NCBI GenBank assembly: GCA_020086605.1
Contig: JACBWW010000044.1
Coordinates: 6,378,202-6,442,201, forward strand
Direction of reading: 5' to 3'
Length of the DNA: 64,000 nt
Source: Lanius collurio
Lineage: Eukaryota > Chordata > Aves > Passeriformes > Laniidae
Numbering within the stretch: the first letter of the stretch is position 1; each line of letters begins with the position of its first letter. The position numbers and the translations under genes are program-made. Positions 1 through 13,200 of this stretch are shown here, piece after piece. The notes under the pieces were generated by a model. That model was not told where the DNA came from. It saw only the letters and a list, made by a program, of their open reading frames with translations, and did no database searches.

Positions 1-3000
1 TAAGGTGATGCAGACATGGTGGGCATGCAGCACCCAAGCTGTTCCTGATCTTGTGGGAACTGACTGCTGGTCCTGAACCCATCCTTTCCTGTTTACTTCT
101 ATACTATACTTGGGGCAAAAGGTGTTCCTGCCAGTGTTGTAGGTTATTTGGTCTAACCACAGTACCGTGAATAGTAGAAGCTGAAGAAATAAAAGCCTAT
201 TTTTCTGACCAATTTACCTGGAGTCTGTATTTGGACTTGGACTGCTGATAAAAGTGAGAAATTCCTGGCAAAGTGATTCCTGGGAAACAAGTAGTAAGTC
301 ATTGAATTTAGCATCTCTTTCTTGGGTTCCTTGGCTACAGAATGGAGAAGAGAATCTTCATCACTTTCTTCCTTCATACAGGTGTGGTTTTAATCCAAGT
401 TTTACTTTTACATAAGTAAAACTATTTGCATAGGAGGTAGAATCCCATCAGACAAAGTGAACCTTAGTGCAACACCAGGTACAGAGTATCCACACTTTTG
501 AATCCAGTGAATTCAAAACACCCTTTTTGAAACGTGCTCCCCAACACTGAGGGGGCCACCTTAGTCTCTGGACTTCAGAGGGTAAGAAGAGAGAACAGAA
601 AGTCTTTTATCCAAAAAACAAAACCACAAAGCAAAAATTCATGGTAACTGGCCTGAAACTGCACCTCAGTTTTGGGATGAACTTGGTGTGCAATGGTTCT
701 TTGCTGAACTTCACAAACAACTTCTGCCTCTTTCTGTTTGCTCACTTGGCCTTGTTTGTCTGCAAACACCATCTCAGGTTGTTGTAGTGCTGCTCCCCCT
801 GGCTAAAATCCCTCTGTACATTCCGCAGCCTCCACTGAATATCTGCATGAACTGTTCTGTGGGATGTCTGCACGAGGCTAGTTAAACCTGGAGTTGTGAT
901 GCCCTGCTGTGGGTCACCGTGTCTCCTGGAGCTGCTGCTCAGTCTGCCAGGGTGGTTATCCTCCCTCAAGTGAGCTGAGCCAGTGGGAGCATTCCAGGGA
1001 CATTTAAGAGCGCAGGTAGCTCAAGCGGAAGAAATTCTCCTCGTCTTTGCCCCTTCAGGCTGGCTGCGACTCTGCCGAGGGGAAATGACGTTTGTTACCT
1101 GAGTAGCTCCAGGAGGACTAAAGGTCATGGTGAAATACTCTGGTGAGGACTGTGGCAAAAGAACAAAGCTGGGATTAAGGGGAATTTTCAGTAGTAATTG
1201 CATCTCGTTCTGGCTGCTGCCACAGGTAGTCTAGTCACTGGCTAAGGTAGCTCAGAAGTGATTTTGGAATACTGCTCTTGGACTTGAAATGGTATGGACT
1301 ATTCTTCGTCCAGGTGCATGGCTGTGAGCTTGTGTGTTTGTCAGTGACACACAAGCTGAGAGAGGCAGAGAAATTCCTGGGGTTCAGGTGCCCTCCTGCA
1401 TCCTTCTGCTTGCTGGAAAAGCTTCTTGCCAAGCAATGGAAGAAATATCTCCCTCTTCTTGTCCAGGAGTATCATCTCGGCCACCTGCGTCTTGCAGCTC
1501 ATATCAAGGGAAGTACTGGGGACCTGGACATTTCATAGACTCAAAACTCACCTCTCCTCACACATTTGATATGTCCTTCAGTGAAGAATCACTATTTACT
1601 GGGGGAACCTGAAAATATTCTGAGCCAAAGTAAAAGAAGACAAAAAATTAAAGCATCTGTTGTCAGTATTCAGGATAGAGAAACTGCAAATATTTGCAGA
1701 AGGGTCATGTGGAGAAAGGAAAAAACAAAGCAGGGTTTATGCTGTTAAAGCAAAAAATAAAAGTCTGCCTGCTTATGCATCCAACTGCTTTCCAGGCATC
1801 CACCTGCTGGGGATTTTACCTTTCTGTCTCTTTGGAAACGTTTGAGTTTGTGCTCTCTGTTGTGTGAAACAAGGCTGGTTTTCACTGGAAGCAATTGTCC
1901 ATCTGGGGAGGTCTCATCACAACTGCAGCAAACTTAGGGTGTTCCAATCTGCCTTGGGGAGTGTTTGATTTCCAAACACGCCTTCTTCCACTCTGTCTGT
2001 AAACTGTGTGGTTCACACAGATAGAATGGTTCTGATGTTATCTTACCCATAATCCAAACATAGAAGCATTTTGCATGCACAGGCTGTTTACAAGGGAATG
2101 ACATTTTCCCTTGGGACTGAAATCACTGCTAACTGCTTTAGAAATACCATTACTTTTTTGATGTCTCTCCAGGGAACACATAAAATATCTCCATTAGTAA
2201 ATACATTAGTTCCACTGTACTTATCTGAGAAATATTACTATATTTTGCAATAGTTATACCAACAGAAAACTAGTTTAGCGATCAATTTCCCATTTATTTG
2301 ATGTTTACGCATGAAATGATTGTTCCAAGTGGTGTGCTCTTGATTTCTTAAAGCTTTGTTCTTTGTTTCTTTCTACTTCAATCTTCTTTGTTATTCCTTA
2401 CATTACCATCAAAAATGTTGTGTCTTTTTGTCCTTTGAACTTATTAAGGCAGATGGGGATGCCTCTTTTTAGGCCTGTTATAGTGTCATAATTTTTAATG
2501 CTTCCTGTAAAGCACTGTACTACACATGTTCCCTATATAACTCTAACTACTAGACCTAAAACAATGTAACTTTTATCATCAAAAAGACTGTAAAGAAAGA
2601 CGAAAAAAAAAAAAAAAAAACAAACAGGAGTTTTGGTTATATTCAGCCAATGGTTAATTTATACAGAAATTTTCTCCTGGATGTTAAAAAAATAACACAC
2701 ATGTGTATTTCTTTATCTTGCTAAAGGTTCAAGTTTTTTGAGCTTGTTCTTTTCCCACTGCACAGTTAACAGTTTTGGTATTGAACTGAAGTGGAAGTTT
2801 CACAGCATGGGAAGAATGGATGGCCAAAGGATGCATTTTGCACTTTCAGGAACTCTTCTTCCATCAGTTTCCAAAATGAACAACAACAAACTGGTAGCTT
2901 TAAGGAAGGTGAAAATAAGCAAAGGCAATTTGCTTATTATTCAGGCTTATGCCTTCATACTGTCAGTGGGAATGCTGAGAATCTGAACCGACTGAAATGG

Positions 3001-3128
3001 GTGCTGGCAGCAACACCCACAGTGCCTGAAGGATGTGACAGAATATGGGACATGATGAAAAGTCCAGGACAAAGTGAGGATCCCTCGAGCAGCCACCCTC
3101 CTCCTTGCTGACCCTGTGTTTTCCCTAG
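1..3128. other. non-coding DNA, no gene recognised
   Basis: AT-rich sequence with only short chance open frames. A pure A-run lies at 2603-2620. A 51-nt interval on the - strand (1099-1149) has an acceptor-like and a donor-like edge, but it is too short to call as an exon. No repeat family is recognised. Confidence 0.6.
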
Positions 3129-3294
3129 ATATCTCCTGCCCCTGTGTCCAGAGCCCTCAAACCTGACAGCAGGATGACAGAGGGACCCTCCAGTGCTCCC
3201 TGGCAGCCCTGGGTGAAGAAGGAGGAAGAAGACCCTGTGGCTGCCCCAAAATGGCCTTCTGAAAAGATGGAGAAGTTCCAGCCAGTGCAGACAG
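3129..3294 (+). CDS. candidate internal coding exon of an unidentified gene
   Basis: The interval is preceded by a good polypyrimidine tract ending in CCCTAG and followed by a textbook donor, CAG|GTGAGT. One frame is open across all 166 nt. It reads as a hydrophilic segment containing WVKKEEEDP and KWPSEKMEKF, charged and proline-rich with no recognisable domain. No partner exon on the + strand was found nearby, and the surrounding sequence is GC-rich, which favours chance open frames; the opposite strand is also open here. The splice edges are seen directly; that the segment is coding is inference. Confidence 0.35.
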
Positions 3295-5327
3295 GTGAGT
3301 GGCAGAGCTGGGTCACAGGGCCAAGGATTGCAGCTGGCTTGGCCCCATCCCATCCCCTGTGGACATCCCCAGGGAAAGGGGGAAACAGAGGATGGGGCTG
3401 ATGCCCCGTGGCAGTTGTGCTCCATTCACTGAGCCTCCTTGTGCTGGGCCTGCCTGGGGAGTGCAGTTCCAGGGAGGCTCAGCTGTGTTCTCCAGCCTTT
3501 CCCACAGCCCCTGAGCTCTGAGTGTGCCTGGGCTTTGTCAGACCCAGCTGAGAACCTGACTCCCAGATGAGAACTCCTGTAATGCTGAGCTTGTGCTGCT
3601 GTGCTGGATTTGCTTACGCAGACAGAACTCTCCACTCTGAAGCATGTAAGTGGCTGTAGCCAGTGCCTGGTAAGGATTTTAACCCATTTTTAATATGTTT
3701 TTAAGTCAAGGGCTTGATTTCCAGATGTGCAAATAATTGACAGAAAGCAGAATTTCCCTGTAGGAGCAGATGCAGAGTTACCACTTTTGGAAAGCAATGC
3801 CTAAGGATTTAGATATCAGATTCATTGGCTCTTGGGCAGTAAATAAACATTGGATATCTCTGTGTGCACATAAAGAAATGCACATCTTAGAGGCATTTTC
3901 AGGTGGAAATAGCCAGGGACTAATTCCATAGGTTGAGGTTTTCAAGGGCAAAAATACAAGCTGTATAACTTAATACCTCATCATTTTTCTCGTCTCTTTT
4001 TTCTTCTCCTTTTTTTTATTTTAAGAAAACTAGAAGATCTTTGGTTCTGCATACAAAATTCATCAAAGAGTGGTTTCTCTCAGCTTTATGCTTTCCCCTT
4101 TGGTCCTTTGCAAACATTACCACTGATGGATTTAACTATTTTTTTGTAACCATTAAAAATGTGAATTAGCCTGAGCTGTGACACCTCCAAGGCCTCAGCA
4201 GAAAGCCACCATCTTCGAGACAATTATTGGTTTACAATTGTAATATGCTGCTTCTCTTCTAGCCATTATTTTAAAATCTATGTTGAAAAATCCCTGAACA
4301 TGCACAACAGTTTTCTGGATGCATTTTCGTCATTGATGTTTGCTTTCATTTCCAAGCCAAAGTAGGAAAAAATATAAAATCAGCATCTTCCAGTGTAATT
4401 TTCCCTTTGTAGAGCAACTTGCAACTTTAAAGTGAATACTATTCTCGACTTTTAAATCTCAGAGAGAGTTCTGTTGGTCCAATTCTTTTCCCCATCCTGG
4501 GCTCATGTTATCACTGTCACCTTGCAGTCATGGTGAGAAACATGCAAACATTCTTATTTGTGTTTTGTCAGCTACCTGATTATCTAGTAATATCTTTAGA
4601 TACCTTTTATTAGGGATAAATCCCACTGGATCCCACTTAATTCTTTTGATTGTGACAGGAATATTGCATAAAAGTGTCTGTTTCCTACTGCTTTTCCTGA
4701 TATTCGTACAGGAGATATTTAGTTCAGCTTATCGAGTCTATTTTCTAGTGTATTCCAACTTTGTATCCACTGGCATCTCTCTGCCACATGAGAAATATTC
4801 AAACAAACATATTTTTTTCCGTGTAAAGGCAATATCAGTTGGCCAGTTTCAGGGGTATTATAAACACTGCTTTGTTCTGAAATATGCCTGGAAGGCACAA
4901 GCTATTTCCTCATAGCTGCCTTTGCCTTTGCTTCCCTAGAAACCTTTGTGATTACTTTCTGTGAATTTTGATTCCTTATTTTAGGCAGGATCTTTGCTTG
5001 TACATCTAATGATCTGCACTCAGTTTGATTTCTGCTTGTCTAACTAAGCAGCTCAGCACTCTTACAAGGCCACAGTTGTTTCTGTCATTAAATTCTGGAA
5101 TAAATATGTTTGTGGAGAAAATGTCTGTGAGAAGACAAAGCTAAGTGTGACATTCTTCCTCAACACCAAGAGATCTGGAAAAAAAAACAACCAGACTTGG
5201 AAAAAGATCCACCTCAACCTGTTAATTTTTCATGCTTTTGATTCTGCAGTTGTCAGGGAATTGTATTTTTTTCCTTGTCAGTACTCAAAATTCCTAAAGG
5301 AGGTAATTTATAAAGAAACCTAGTAAT
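3295..5327. other. non-coding DNA, no gene recognised
   Basis: AT-rich with many stops in all frames. No repeat, RNA gene or exon with convincing splice edges was seen. Confidence 0.6.
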
Positions 5328-6680
5328 TCATAGAATCACAGTATAGTTAAGTTTGGAAAATACTTGTGGGGTCATTAAGAGCAATCATCAACCCAGCACC
5401 ATCAGCTCATGTTCATCACTAAATCATGTTCTCAGGTGCCATACCCACACATCTTTGGAACTCTTCCAGGGATGATGAGTCCACCATTTACATGGGCAGT
5501 TCCAATGTTTTGCATCCCTTTCTGTGGAAAAGTTTTTGTAATATCTGATCTAAACCTCCAGTGGCACAACTTGAGGCTGTTTCCTCTTATTCTGTCCCCT
5601 CTTCCCTGGAAGCACAGCCTGACCCCCACCTGGCTCTATCCTCCTGTCAGGGAGTTGTGGAGAGTGAGATCTCCCCTGAGCCTCCTTTTCTCCAGACTGA
5701 GCCACCCCAGCTACCTCAGCCACTCCTGGTGCTCCAAATTGCTCCTCAGCTCTGTTCCCTACCCTGGACATGCTCCAGCCCCTCAAAATCCTTCTGGTGG
5801 CGAGGGGCCCAGAACTGTGCATAGCACTTGAGGTGTGGCCTCAGCAGCGGCCAGCACAGGGACGGTCACTGCCCTGGTCCTGCTGCCACAGCCTGGCTGG
5901 GACAGCCCAGGTGCCATTGGCTTTCTTGGCCACCTGGGCACCCCTGGGCTCATGTCCAGCTGCTGTCACCAGCACCCCCCAGGGCCTTTTCTGGCTTTCC
6001 AGCCACTTTTCCCCAGCCTGGAGCTGCAGGGGGCTGAAGGGACCCAAGGGCAGGACCTGGCACTTCCCGTGGGTGTAGCTCACCCCGCTGGCCTCATCCC
6101 ATGGATGCAGCCTGTCCAGATCCCTGTGCAGAGCCCTCCTGCCCCCAGCAGATCCACACTCCCACCCAGCTCAATGCTGTCTGTGACCTTGGTGAGGGTG
6201 CACTTGATTCCCTCAGCCAGGTAATCAATGAAGATATTAAACAGTGCTGATGAGCTGTTCTGCCAGCTCCCTCAGTACTCTTGGGATGTGTTTTTTGGAT
6301 GACTCCATGGACTTGTGTGGGGCTGAGTTGCATAGCAGTTCACTGACCATTCCCTCATGGGTTGTGGGGGCTACATTCTGCTCCCTGCCTCTCTTTTCCA
6401 GCTCAGGGGCTGGGTACCTTGGGAACAACTGGTTTCATTATTAAAGACTGAGGCAAAGAAGGCAGCTCCTCATTCTTTGTCTCTCTGTTACCTCCCACAT
6501 GCAACAAAGGATTCTCCTTGACCCTACTTTTGTGGCTGATATATTTACATAAGCACTTTTTGCTGCCTTTTACAGCAGTGGTCAGATTCACTCCTAACTG
6601 GTCTTTGGCCCTTCTCATTTTCTCCCTGCATGACCTCACAGCATCCTTGTAATCCTCCTGAGCTGCCTGCTCCTTTTTTT
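5328..6680 (-). mobile_element. CR1 LINE fragment, antisense, with 3' end
   Basis: The left edge begins TTCATAGAATCACAG, the reverse complement of the characteristic avian CR1 3' terminus, followed by GTTTGGAAAATAC..GGGGTCATTA, typical of the CR1 3' untranslated tail. Further right the - strand retains degenerate reverse-transcriptase 3' coding sequence, for example the text reading as 'NIFIDYLAEGIKCTLTKVTDS' broken by stops, and then older upstream material to about 6680. It is about 1.35 kb long, 5'-truncated as most CR1 copies are, and has no intact ORF. The open frames on the + strand here are shadows of this GC-rich element. The right boundary is approximate. Confidence 0.9.
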
Positions 6681-8835
6681 CAGAGGCAGAAACTGGAAAT
6701 CACACATGGTTGTTTCACCACTACCAGATGCAAGCCTCAGTGCACAGAGCTAAATAAAATAACCCAAGGAAAAGAAGGAATTTGTACTTTTGGTGCTTTA
6801 ACGTCCTTTTTTCTTCCTCACACACCTGATTAAATGTTGTTGAATAATCCTTTTGAATGCACAAGGATTAACAAGTTGATTTAGATTTTGGAGATATGGA
6901 TTTCTCTGTCTTCCTAAAAACAAGTTGCCTGTTAATGGCTAATTTCTATGTTTATATATCGCCATGTTTCGAGTAAGGCATAACTGCAATTTTGTACAGA
7001 ATGTACAAGTGCTACATCTTCTTCCCATGAGGATATGGATGATAGGATTGCCTTATATAAAGCCCAACATTTGAAATATGCATACCTTTCCTTAAAATAG
7101 TAATGCAAAAGTATATGGGGTGGCAGAGGTAGGATTTATTGTGGAGATGGTAAGGAGGTGGCTGCAGATTTTTCAAATATTTATTAATAGGATCTTTTGT
7201 GGCACCCATTACTATAGTAACAGAATAGCCCATGCAAGCATGGCTTCATTCTTCATTTTCTGAAGATAAATAGATGGGAACTGAGATGCACAGATGAGAA
7301 GATTAAAAACCCAATGTCAAAACTGGGTTTCTGCACTGGAGGCAGTCTAAAATCTAGATTTCTAGAGTCTTAGCCATTGTTTTAACCTAAATTCCTCTAT
7401 CTTTTTACTGCAGGACAAAGTAATTAAATAATTAGCCACCAAATAAATTAAAGTTTTTCTCCTTTTTTAGTGTTTTGTTCACCATCTTGACTGATTTACC
7501 TGATGGTGCATGTGTGAAGACTTCCTTGTGAGCAGCAAGTGTGGGAGCAAAACCACAGCATGTTCCAGTTCCACTGATTGACCCTTTGGGGCCAGTGTGT
7601 TTCCTGCTTAGTGTCTGAAGGATTTCAATACCTGGGTAGCACTGGCACTGTGTGTTAGTCTCAAAATATAAATTTTAATTGAATTTGTTTGAAAAGCAAT
7701 GAAAGACAAGAGAGACAAGAGTGTGTACACCTGTCAGACCCATCCCAAGGATTTTTGGAGCATTAGTTCTCCTTCACCAATGTCTCACACTGTTTAACAC
7801 TAAAGCATCACTGGAACCCACAGACTAAGTCTTACCCACTTAAAATGAAAGATGTATTGGGATTTTTCTGAATATTTCAGTGTTGCAAAAAAATCCCATT
7901 TTCTTCAGATGAAGCATATTTCTGAGGAAACTATGTTTTCCATCAAGAAGAACACTGGTGAAAAACAGTCTGTTCCAGCAGGTCTTTGGGTGTGTGTGAA
8001 TTCTGGTGCTGGAGGTTGGGGTTTCTTGAGTTATTCTGGGTAGACAGACAGGGATGCCTCCTGAGCTGTTCCCAGGCTCTTGTCCCTCATCTCACCTGGG
8101 TGAAGCTGTTGGCCAGCTGAGCTCCATACCCTCCCTCTGGGAGCAACTTTTGCCATCCAGCTTTTTCCACCCCACTCTTGCGGGCTGAGTTGTGGCTGCT
8201 GACATTTTGCTTTCTCGAGGGAACCACTGAGCTTCTTGTTTGAAGGAATATCAGAAACAAAAAGGGGATGTACTAAATGTTATTACTTTTTCTTTCCCTC
8301 TTCAGCTGCCTTTACTAAAGTTTCCTTCTCTCCAATTCAAGGAATGACATCTGTAATGACACCTGCAAGGTCCGTGTGTATGATCAGTGTCCATATGAGC
8401 CATGCTTCTGTATCACCTCCTCTTCCTCTGCCTGGTTTGATGCACCTTTCCCTTTCTTCCTGCCCTCCGTTTGTAGCACTCCTTTCTTCTTCAATGTGAG
8501 TATTTCTTTCCCCCCACTGATTGAAAAAGCTTTAATTGGTTGTACCTTCAGGTTGTACATTTTCTCTGACTGTACATCAGCAAGCTGATGGCTTAGGCTT
8601 CACCCATGGCTTAGGCAGAAACTGTGACAGGCACTATCAGAGTTTTCCTCTTGTCTATGGTGAGGTTTGAGTCAACCTCTACTCATGACTCCTCTGGAAG
8701 TATCACCTGAAGTTTTTCCAGACACTCTTCCATTTCCCTGGGGCTCTTGGCTGAAGGTTTGGTGTGAGATCAGAGAAAGGCACCAGGACAAGGAGTAGAA
8801 AGACATGCCCAGAGACTGTGTCAGAAAAAGAGACA
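6681..8835. other. non-coding DNA, no gene recognised
   Basis: No gene or repeat recognised. At 8340-8499 a cysteine-rich frame (reading CNDTC and CPYEPCFC) follows an AG and ends near a GTGAG. It was not strong enough to call as an exon. Confidence 0.5.
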
Positions 8836-8879
8836 TTTATTTTTTCTTTTGTGAAGATTTGCTCCAGCCCTCCTTGTGC

Positions 8880-9640
8880 TTCTAGTGGGGCTTCTTCCTG
8901 GGCTGGGGAGCATCCAGGGGCCTGTGAGCCTTCCTCTTTGGGCAGCGCCATGGCTGCTCAGACAAACAATCCCTGTCCTGGCTGGGAGTGGAGGGGCTGT
9001 GGCTGGAGCCCTGGGCAGAGGGACCTGTGGCCACTTCCTGCCCCAGCTCCTCCTGGGGATGGACCTGCTCTGTTTGGGTGGGGACAGAAGGGAAGTGTCT
9101 GGGACCACTGTGTGGTCCAGCTGGACCCCATCTCCAGCTAGAGCTACTGGAGCTGCTGGAGCTGCTGGAGCTAGAGGTAGCTCCAGGGTTGTCTTCCTTA
9201 TCCCTGGCAGCATGGGAGTGCAGCAGGCCCCTGGCTCTCTCACTGCACCAGCACTCAATGACACTGATGATGCTGTGCACCAGTGGGCCTGTGTGCTCCT
9301 GGAGCAAATGCTGCAGCCTCTGGACCAGGATCTCAGCAGCTGGGCTGTGCATGCACAGGCTGTGCAAGATGCTACTCTCTGCACTCTTTACCGGCCACTA
9401 CTGGTGCCAGTATATATCCACCAGCCTCTGGTGCAGCCAGGGCTGCACCCGGTCCAAGAGATGCTGCTGTTGGTGAAAAAGTCCTGCCCACACCTCGGGC
9501 AGGAGGCCATCCATAGCCACTGGCAATGGGGGCTATTTTCAGCCGGGTCACTGGCAGCTGTCCCTGCCTGGCTGCTGGATTCTGATGGCCCTTCCATGTC
9601 CCTGTCCCTGTCCATGCCTGTAGGCTGCAGAAGCCTAGGG
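8880..9640 (-). pseudogene. Topors-like (RING E3 ligase family) retro-pseudogene, C-terminal part
   Basis: The - strand carries an intronless frame that ends at a TAG at 8880-8882 after a basic tail (PKRKAHRP, PRKKPH). It is followed within about 45 nt by an AATAAA signal (8836-8841, -). Upstream the frame reads a serine homopolymer of about a dozen residues, then GPSAQG and SPSTPSQ, and further upstream a helical segment with LLDRVQPWLHQRLVDIYWHQ followed by an in-frame TAG near 9405. From memory of the family, this layout (helical middle, Ser run, 'GPSAQG', basic C-terminus) matches the Topors-like E3 ubiquitin ligase genes that are multicopy in bird genomes. The N-terminal RING domain (Cys/His zinc ligands) is not visible here, so the copy is 5'-truncated or diverged as well as interrupted. 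GC-rich composition gives long shadow frames on the + strand. Confidence 0.6.
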
Positions 9641-12345
9641 AAGAGCTGAGTACCACAGGCTGTTCCTTCTTGCAGACATCCTCATCAGTAGTCCAGGATC
9701 AAGCCAGTCTGAGCCAGGCTCAGCTGGCAACTAATATAACAGTGAGGGATGTGATGCTTCAATCATCCCCCCGTGATGTCACAATCCATCACTTGCTAAC
9801 ACCTCCTCTGCCCCCCATTGATGACACAATTGAGTGTGACAACTGAAATATATAAGATACAGGCACAGTATATTATATAAGACACAAGGTCACAATCCAT
9901 CCCCTGATGATGTCACAAAGGACATCAAGGCCTTGTCTGTGACTTCAGCCCCTCAGTTGCCCTTGCACTTTACTTTCTCCAGTATAATTCCTATCCAAAT
10001 AAACAACCCAGTCCTGATCACTTTCCACCTTAGACGCACCTGGTCCCAGGTTTGGGATTTTGCACAGCATTACTTAGACAATGTCAAATTTGAAGTTGCT
10101 GGTGCTCTTCCCTTGCAAGACTCCTTTTCCCAACACACCCCCAGTGCTCCCCTCCAGGTTTTCTGTTCATGCTGGCCATCACTCGGGCAACTCTCCTTCA
10201 GGGATTGTGAAATCCAACCATTCCTCACAGCTCCAGCTGAAACTTTTCCTGGCTTCCTGCACCAGCTTATGCTGCAATTTCTGATTGCATTAATTGTCAT
10301 TAATGGACCTGTCTGCAACCTTGTCAGTTGTCTGCAGCCATAAATCCGTTAACACAGGTCTGGCTGTTTGAGTTTAAATGATGTTTCTGCCCTTAATAGT
10401 GGTTACAAAACCCCTAAACATTCTAAAATAAACAGTAGACTAAAGTGAGAGTGAAAATCTAGGTATAAATTTTGAATTCTGAGGACTGTTTTGTGTTTCA
10501 AAGTTACATGCTCATAAAATATTTTTATAGACATTAGAGCAACAGAGGTTTTTAAGGGAGGATCATGTCCTTTTAGTGCTTCCCTCAAGGGTGTGACATT
10601 CAGGTTGATGTACTTTCTCTTGGGTTGCTGAGTACTGATTTTTATTAGTGGCTCAGAAAATAGGAGCATGGTAAGTCTTGTATTGCTGCACATGAAACTC
10701 AGGCAGCAGGAAGAAAGATTCTTTTATGAGCACATCTTTAAATTTTCCATTAAGACTTGAAATGATTAAAGAAAAAGAAAGATTTAGGTTTCTTACATAA
10801 TTCTTTGGAACAAAAATACTTTCATGATTTGTGTTAGTAATATTTATAAAGGAAAGCACACAGACTGTATCAAGTAAGGGACATACAGTTAAGTCACTTA
10901 TGTTCTACTTTTTATGGCATGATTGAGTTGTGAATTATGTTCATTTTCCCTGCATTTACAGGCTGGAACACATGGTGAAGGCTTAGTTATAGGGAGTGTG
11001 TCCATGACTATAACTTTCTATGCACCCGCATGGCTTCCTTGGATGCAGGTTCACTGTCTGAACTGAGCTGGCAGGGTCTGAAATACTGCAGGTTGTGCTA
11101 GGAGCTCAGATGGACACCTTAGGATGATCCAAGAAGGGCTGGCTCCACATTAAAGTAGGCAGTAAGGTCCGGTTTGTAGGGCTACTGGCTTTGTACCCAT
11201 GAGCTTGGATTCTAGTGCAAACTGGTTTTGTTTCCATTTCCCATCCTCAGGAGAATATTTTTCCTGCTTGAAAATCTCATTCAGTCATTCAGGTGAGTGG
11301 AATGGATGTGACTGAAGTAGTTCTGGAGCTCAATCTCTGTTCTTCCCCATGTGAGTCTTGTAGGCAGATATGCGTAAAACGTGAAGAATGAGGCTACAGG
11401 ACAGAAGCCAGATACTCATTTGTGCATCTGAAATAGGATTAATGAGGGATCAGCTTTGACTGGAAGCTCAAGTACAAATAAATTTACAAAATGATAAAGT
11501 AAGAACATCTTTAATGAACAGATCAAGTATTCTGAAACATAATTGTTTGGATACCTTTCTTCTCCCTTTAGAAAATTTTCTGGGGAAGGCCACATTCAAT
11601 GGCACAGAAAAGGTAAACATTGGCAAACATCACAAATAAATCTACAGCAATTAAAGTCAAGGTTCTGCCCTGGCAGAACTCTCCTGCATAGCAGTGAGGT
11701 GAGTTAATGGAGCTCTTCCTGCTGAGGAATGCACACAGAGGTGTGCACAGTTGGGCAATATCCTACAGCTGGAGAACACAGCTCTGTGAGATGTCATTAT
11801 GCTGTTTGGACTTGTCACTCACTCAAACAATGTGCTAAACTGGAGATTAACTATTATTAGCTGTGCAAAAACCACTAGCCAAGCCATGAACATAATATAT
11901 TTTACATTCTGTGGAACAGAGCATGCTCAACAGGTTGACCTGCTGGCATACTTGGGTGATCCTGGAGAATTAAATGTTCAGCTGGGACACATGAGCCCAT
12001 GCCAGGAGACTGCTCAGCACAGCATTATGAGACTCACATCCACAATCAAGAGCTCCTCTTTCTCCCCACACCCCAAAGGAGGCAGCCTTGTCTGTGATTG
12101 TGTCTGTGCTCTTGTCAGCAGAGCAACTGAGGACAAATTTACTGATAAGGCAATTCTAACTTACATGTCTGTCACTGCTACTGAATGAAAAATTTATCTC
12201 TTGAGGTAGCTCTCTCTCCAGGTTGCAGGAGAAGTTGTGTGACACTTACTATAATGTGCAAATCTTGACTCTGTGCAGGGTTGAGATGGGTAACAGTGAT
12301 CTGGCATGCATTTGTGGTTGAATATCCATTGAATCAAGTCCTCCA
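9641..12345. other. non-coding DNA, no gene recognised
   Basis: 9700-9960 holds several short direct repeats of the type GATGTCACAA and CACAATCCATC with ATATATAAGA boxes. It may be the former promoter side of the adjacent Topors-like copy. The remainder is AT-rich with no recognised element. A 129-codon open frame at 11799-12188 has no recognisable domain. Confidence 0.5.
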
Positions 12346-13200
12346 TGTTATAAATGTGTCAAAATTCATAAGAAATTAAATGATATCAGGATTGGTTTTA
12401 AGTGTAAAATATATTAGATTATACATAGGATATATTAGACTGTACCTATATCCAAAAATGTTATGCTTGGAATGTGCCTTGGCATGTTCCCTGGCATCTC
12501 GCTCAGAGTTACAGATTACTTCTCCTGAGGGTAACATTTGCATTTGAAGCACGGGGCAGACCTTCGCAGGAGAAGCTTTCAAGCACCCATCATCAGGAAG
12601 TCAGATATCCATCTGGCACATCAATCTATTCCAAATCCACTCTGCCCTTGGAAAATCCTTTTTCCATCTGAAAGGAGCAACAGATATGATCATCTAAGTT
12701 TCTGTTCCTCCCTGGACCATGCTGATGAATGGACCTCTTACCTAAGACTCTTCATTTTAATTACACAAGGGGGTTCCTGGAAACATCAACATCTGAATGG
12801 ACCCCTTACTAGAAACACAAGAAGAGTTCCTGGAAATATCAACCAAAGACACAAAAGAGTTCCTGGAAACATCAACATCTGAACAAACCCCTGATCTCTG
12901 GACCAGAGGACCATAGAAGACAAGATGAATATGAAAGAGACAAAGGATTCTCTAGCCAGAGGCAGGAAAAACAGTATAAAAACCAGACTCAGAAGATGTG
13001 CACTGCCTACCCGAACTGCTGGTGTTCAGGGCTGTGTATGTGTCACCCAGGGTCAAGAACCTAGGCTTGGCCCTGCCGTTTTATAGTGGCTATTCAAAAT
13101 TGTCAATTTGATCATAAAATAAATTCTGTTTGTTTTTATATTAATAATTTGGCTCATGCAATTTATTAATTCGATTTAATTGGCAGTTTCATTTATAACA
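12346..13200 (+). mobile_element. solo LTR, family A, copy 1
   Basis: The element starts TGTTATAAATG and ends CATTTATAACA, giving an inverted 11-bp terminus and the canonical TG..CA ends. It has a TATA box (TATAAAA, 12975-12981) and a polyadenylation signal (AATAAA, 13118-13123) in the right order for a + strand LTR. Flanks read TCCA(T) on both sides, consistent with a 5-bp target duplication that has lost one T. No internal retroviral sequence is attached. Two further copies lie in the window (20313-21078 reversed; 63756 onward), confirming a dispersed family. This copy is about 89 bp longer than copy 2 because a unit beginning GTTCCTGGAAA is present three times (about 12773, 12826 and 12859) rather than once. 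Confidence 0.85.

Noticed and set aside
1099..1149. 51-nt in-frame microexon candidate on the - strand
   Set aside because: Acceptor and donor-like edges exist but such short intervals occur by chance; no partner exon.
5409..6639. Several 60-140 codon frames on both strands
   Set aside because: They lie within the CR1 fragment and are broken pieces or shadows of it.
8340..8499. Cysteine-rich frame (CNDTC, CPYEPCFC) resembling a secreted-protein exon
   Set aside because: Acceptor choice is ambiguous and the frame runs into low-complexity Ser/Pro/Phe sequence; not supported enough to annotate.
8876..9649. 257-codon open frame on the + strand
   Set aside because: Shadow of the GC-rich Topors-like pseudogene on the - strand; no recognisable domain.
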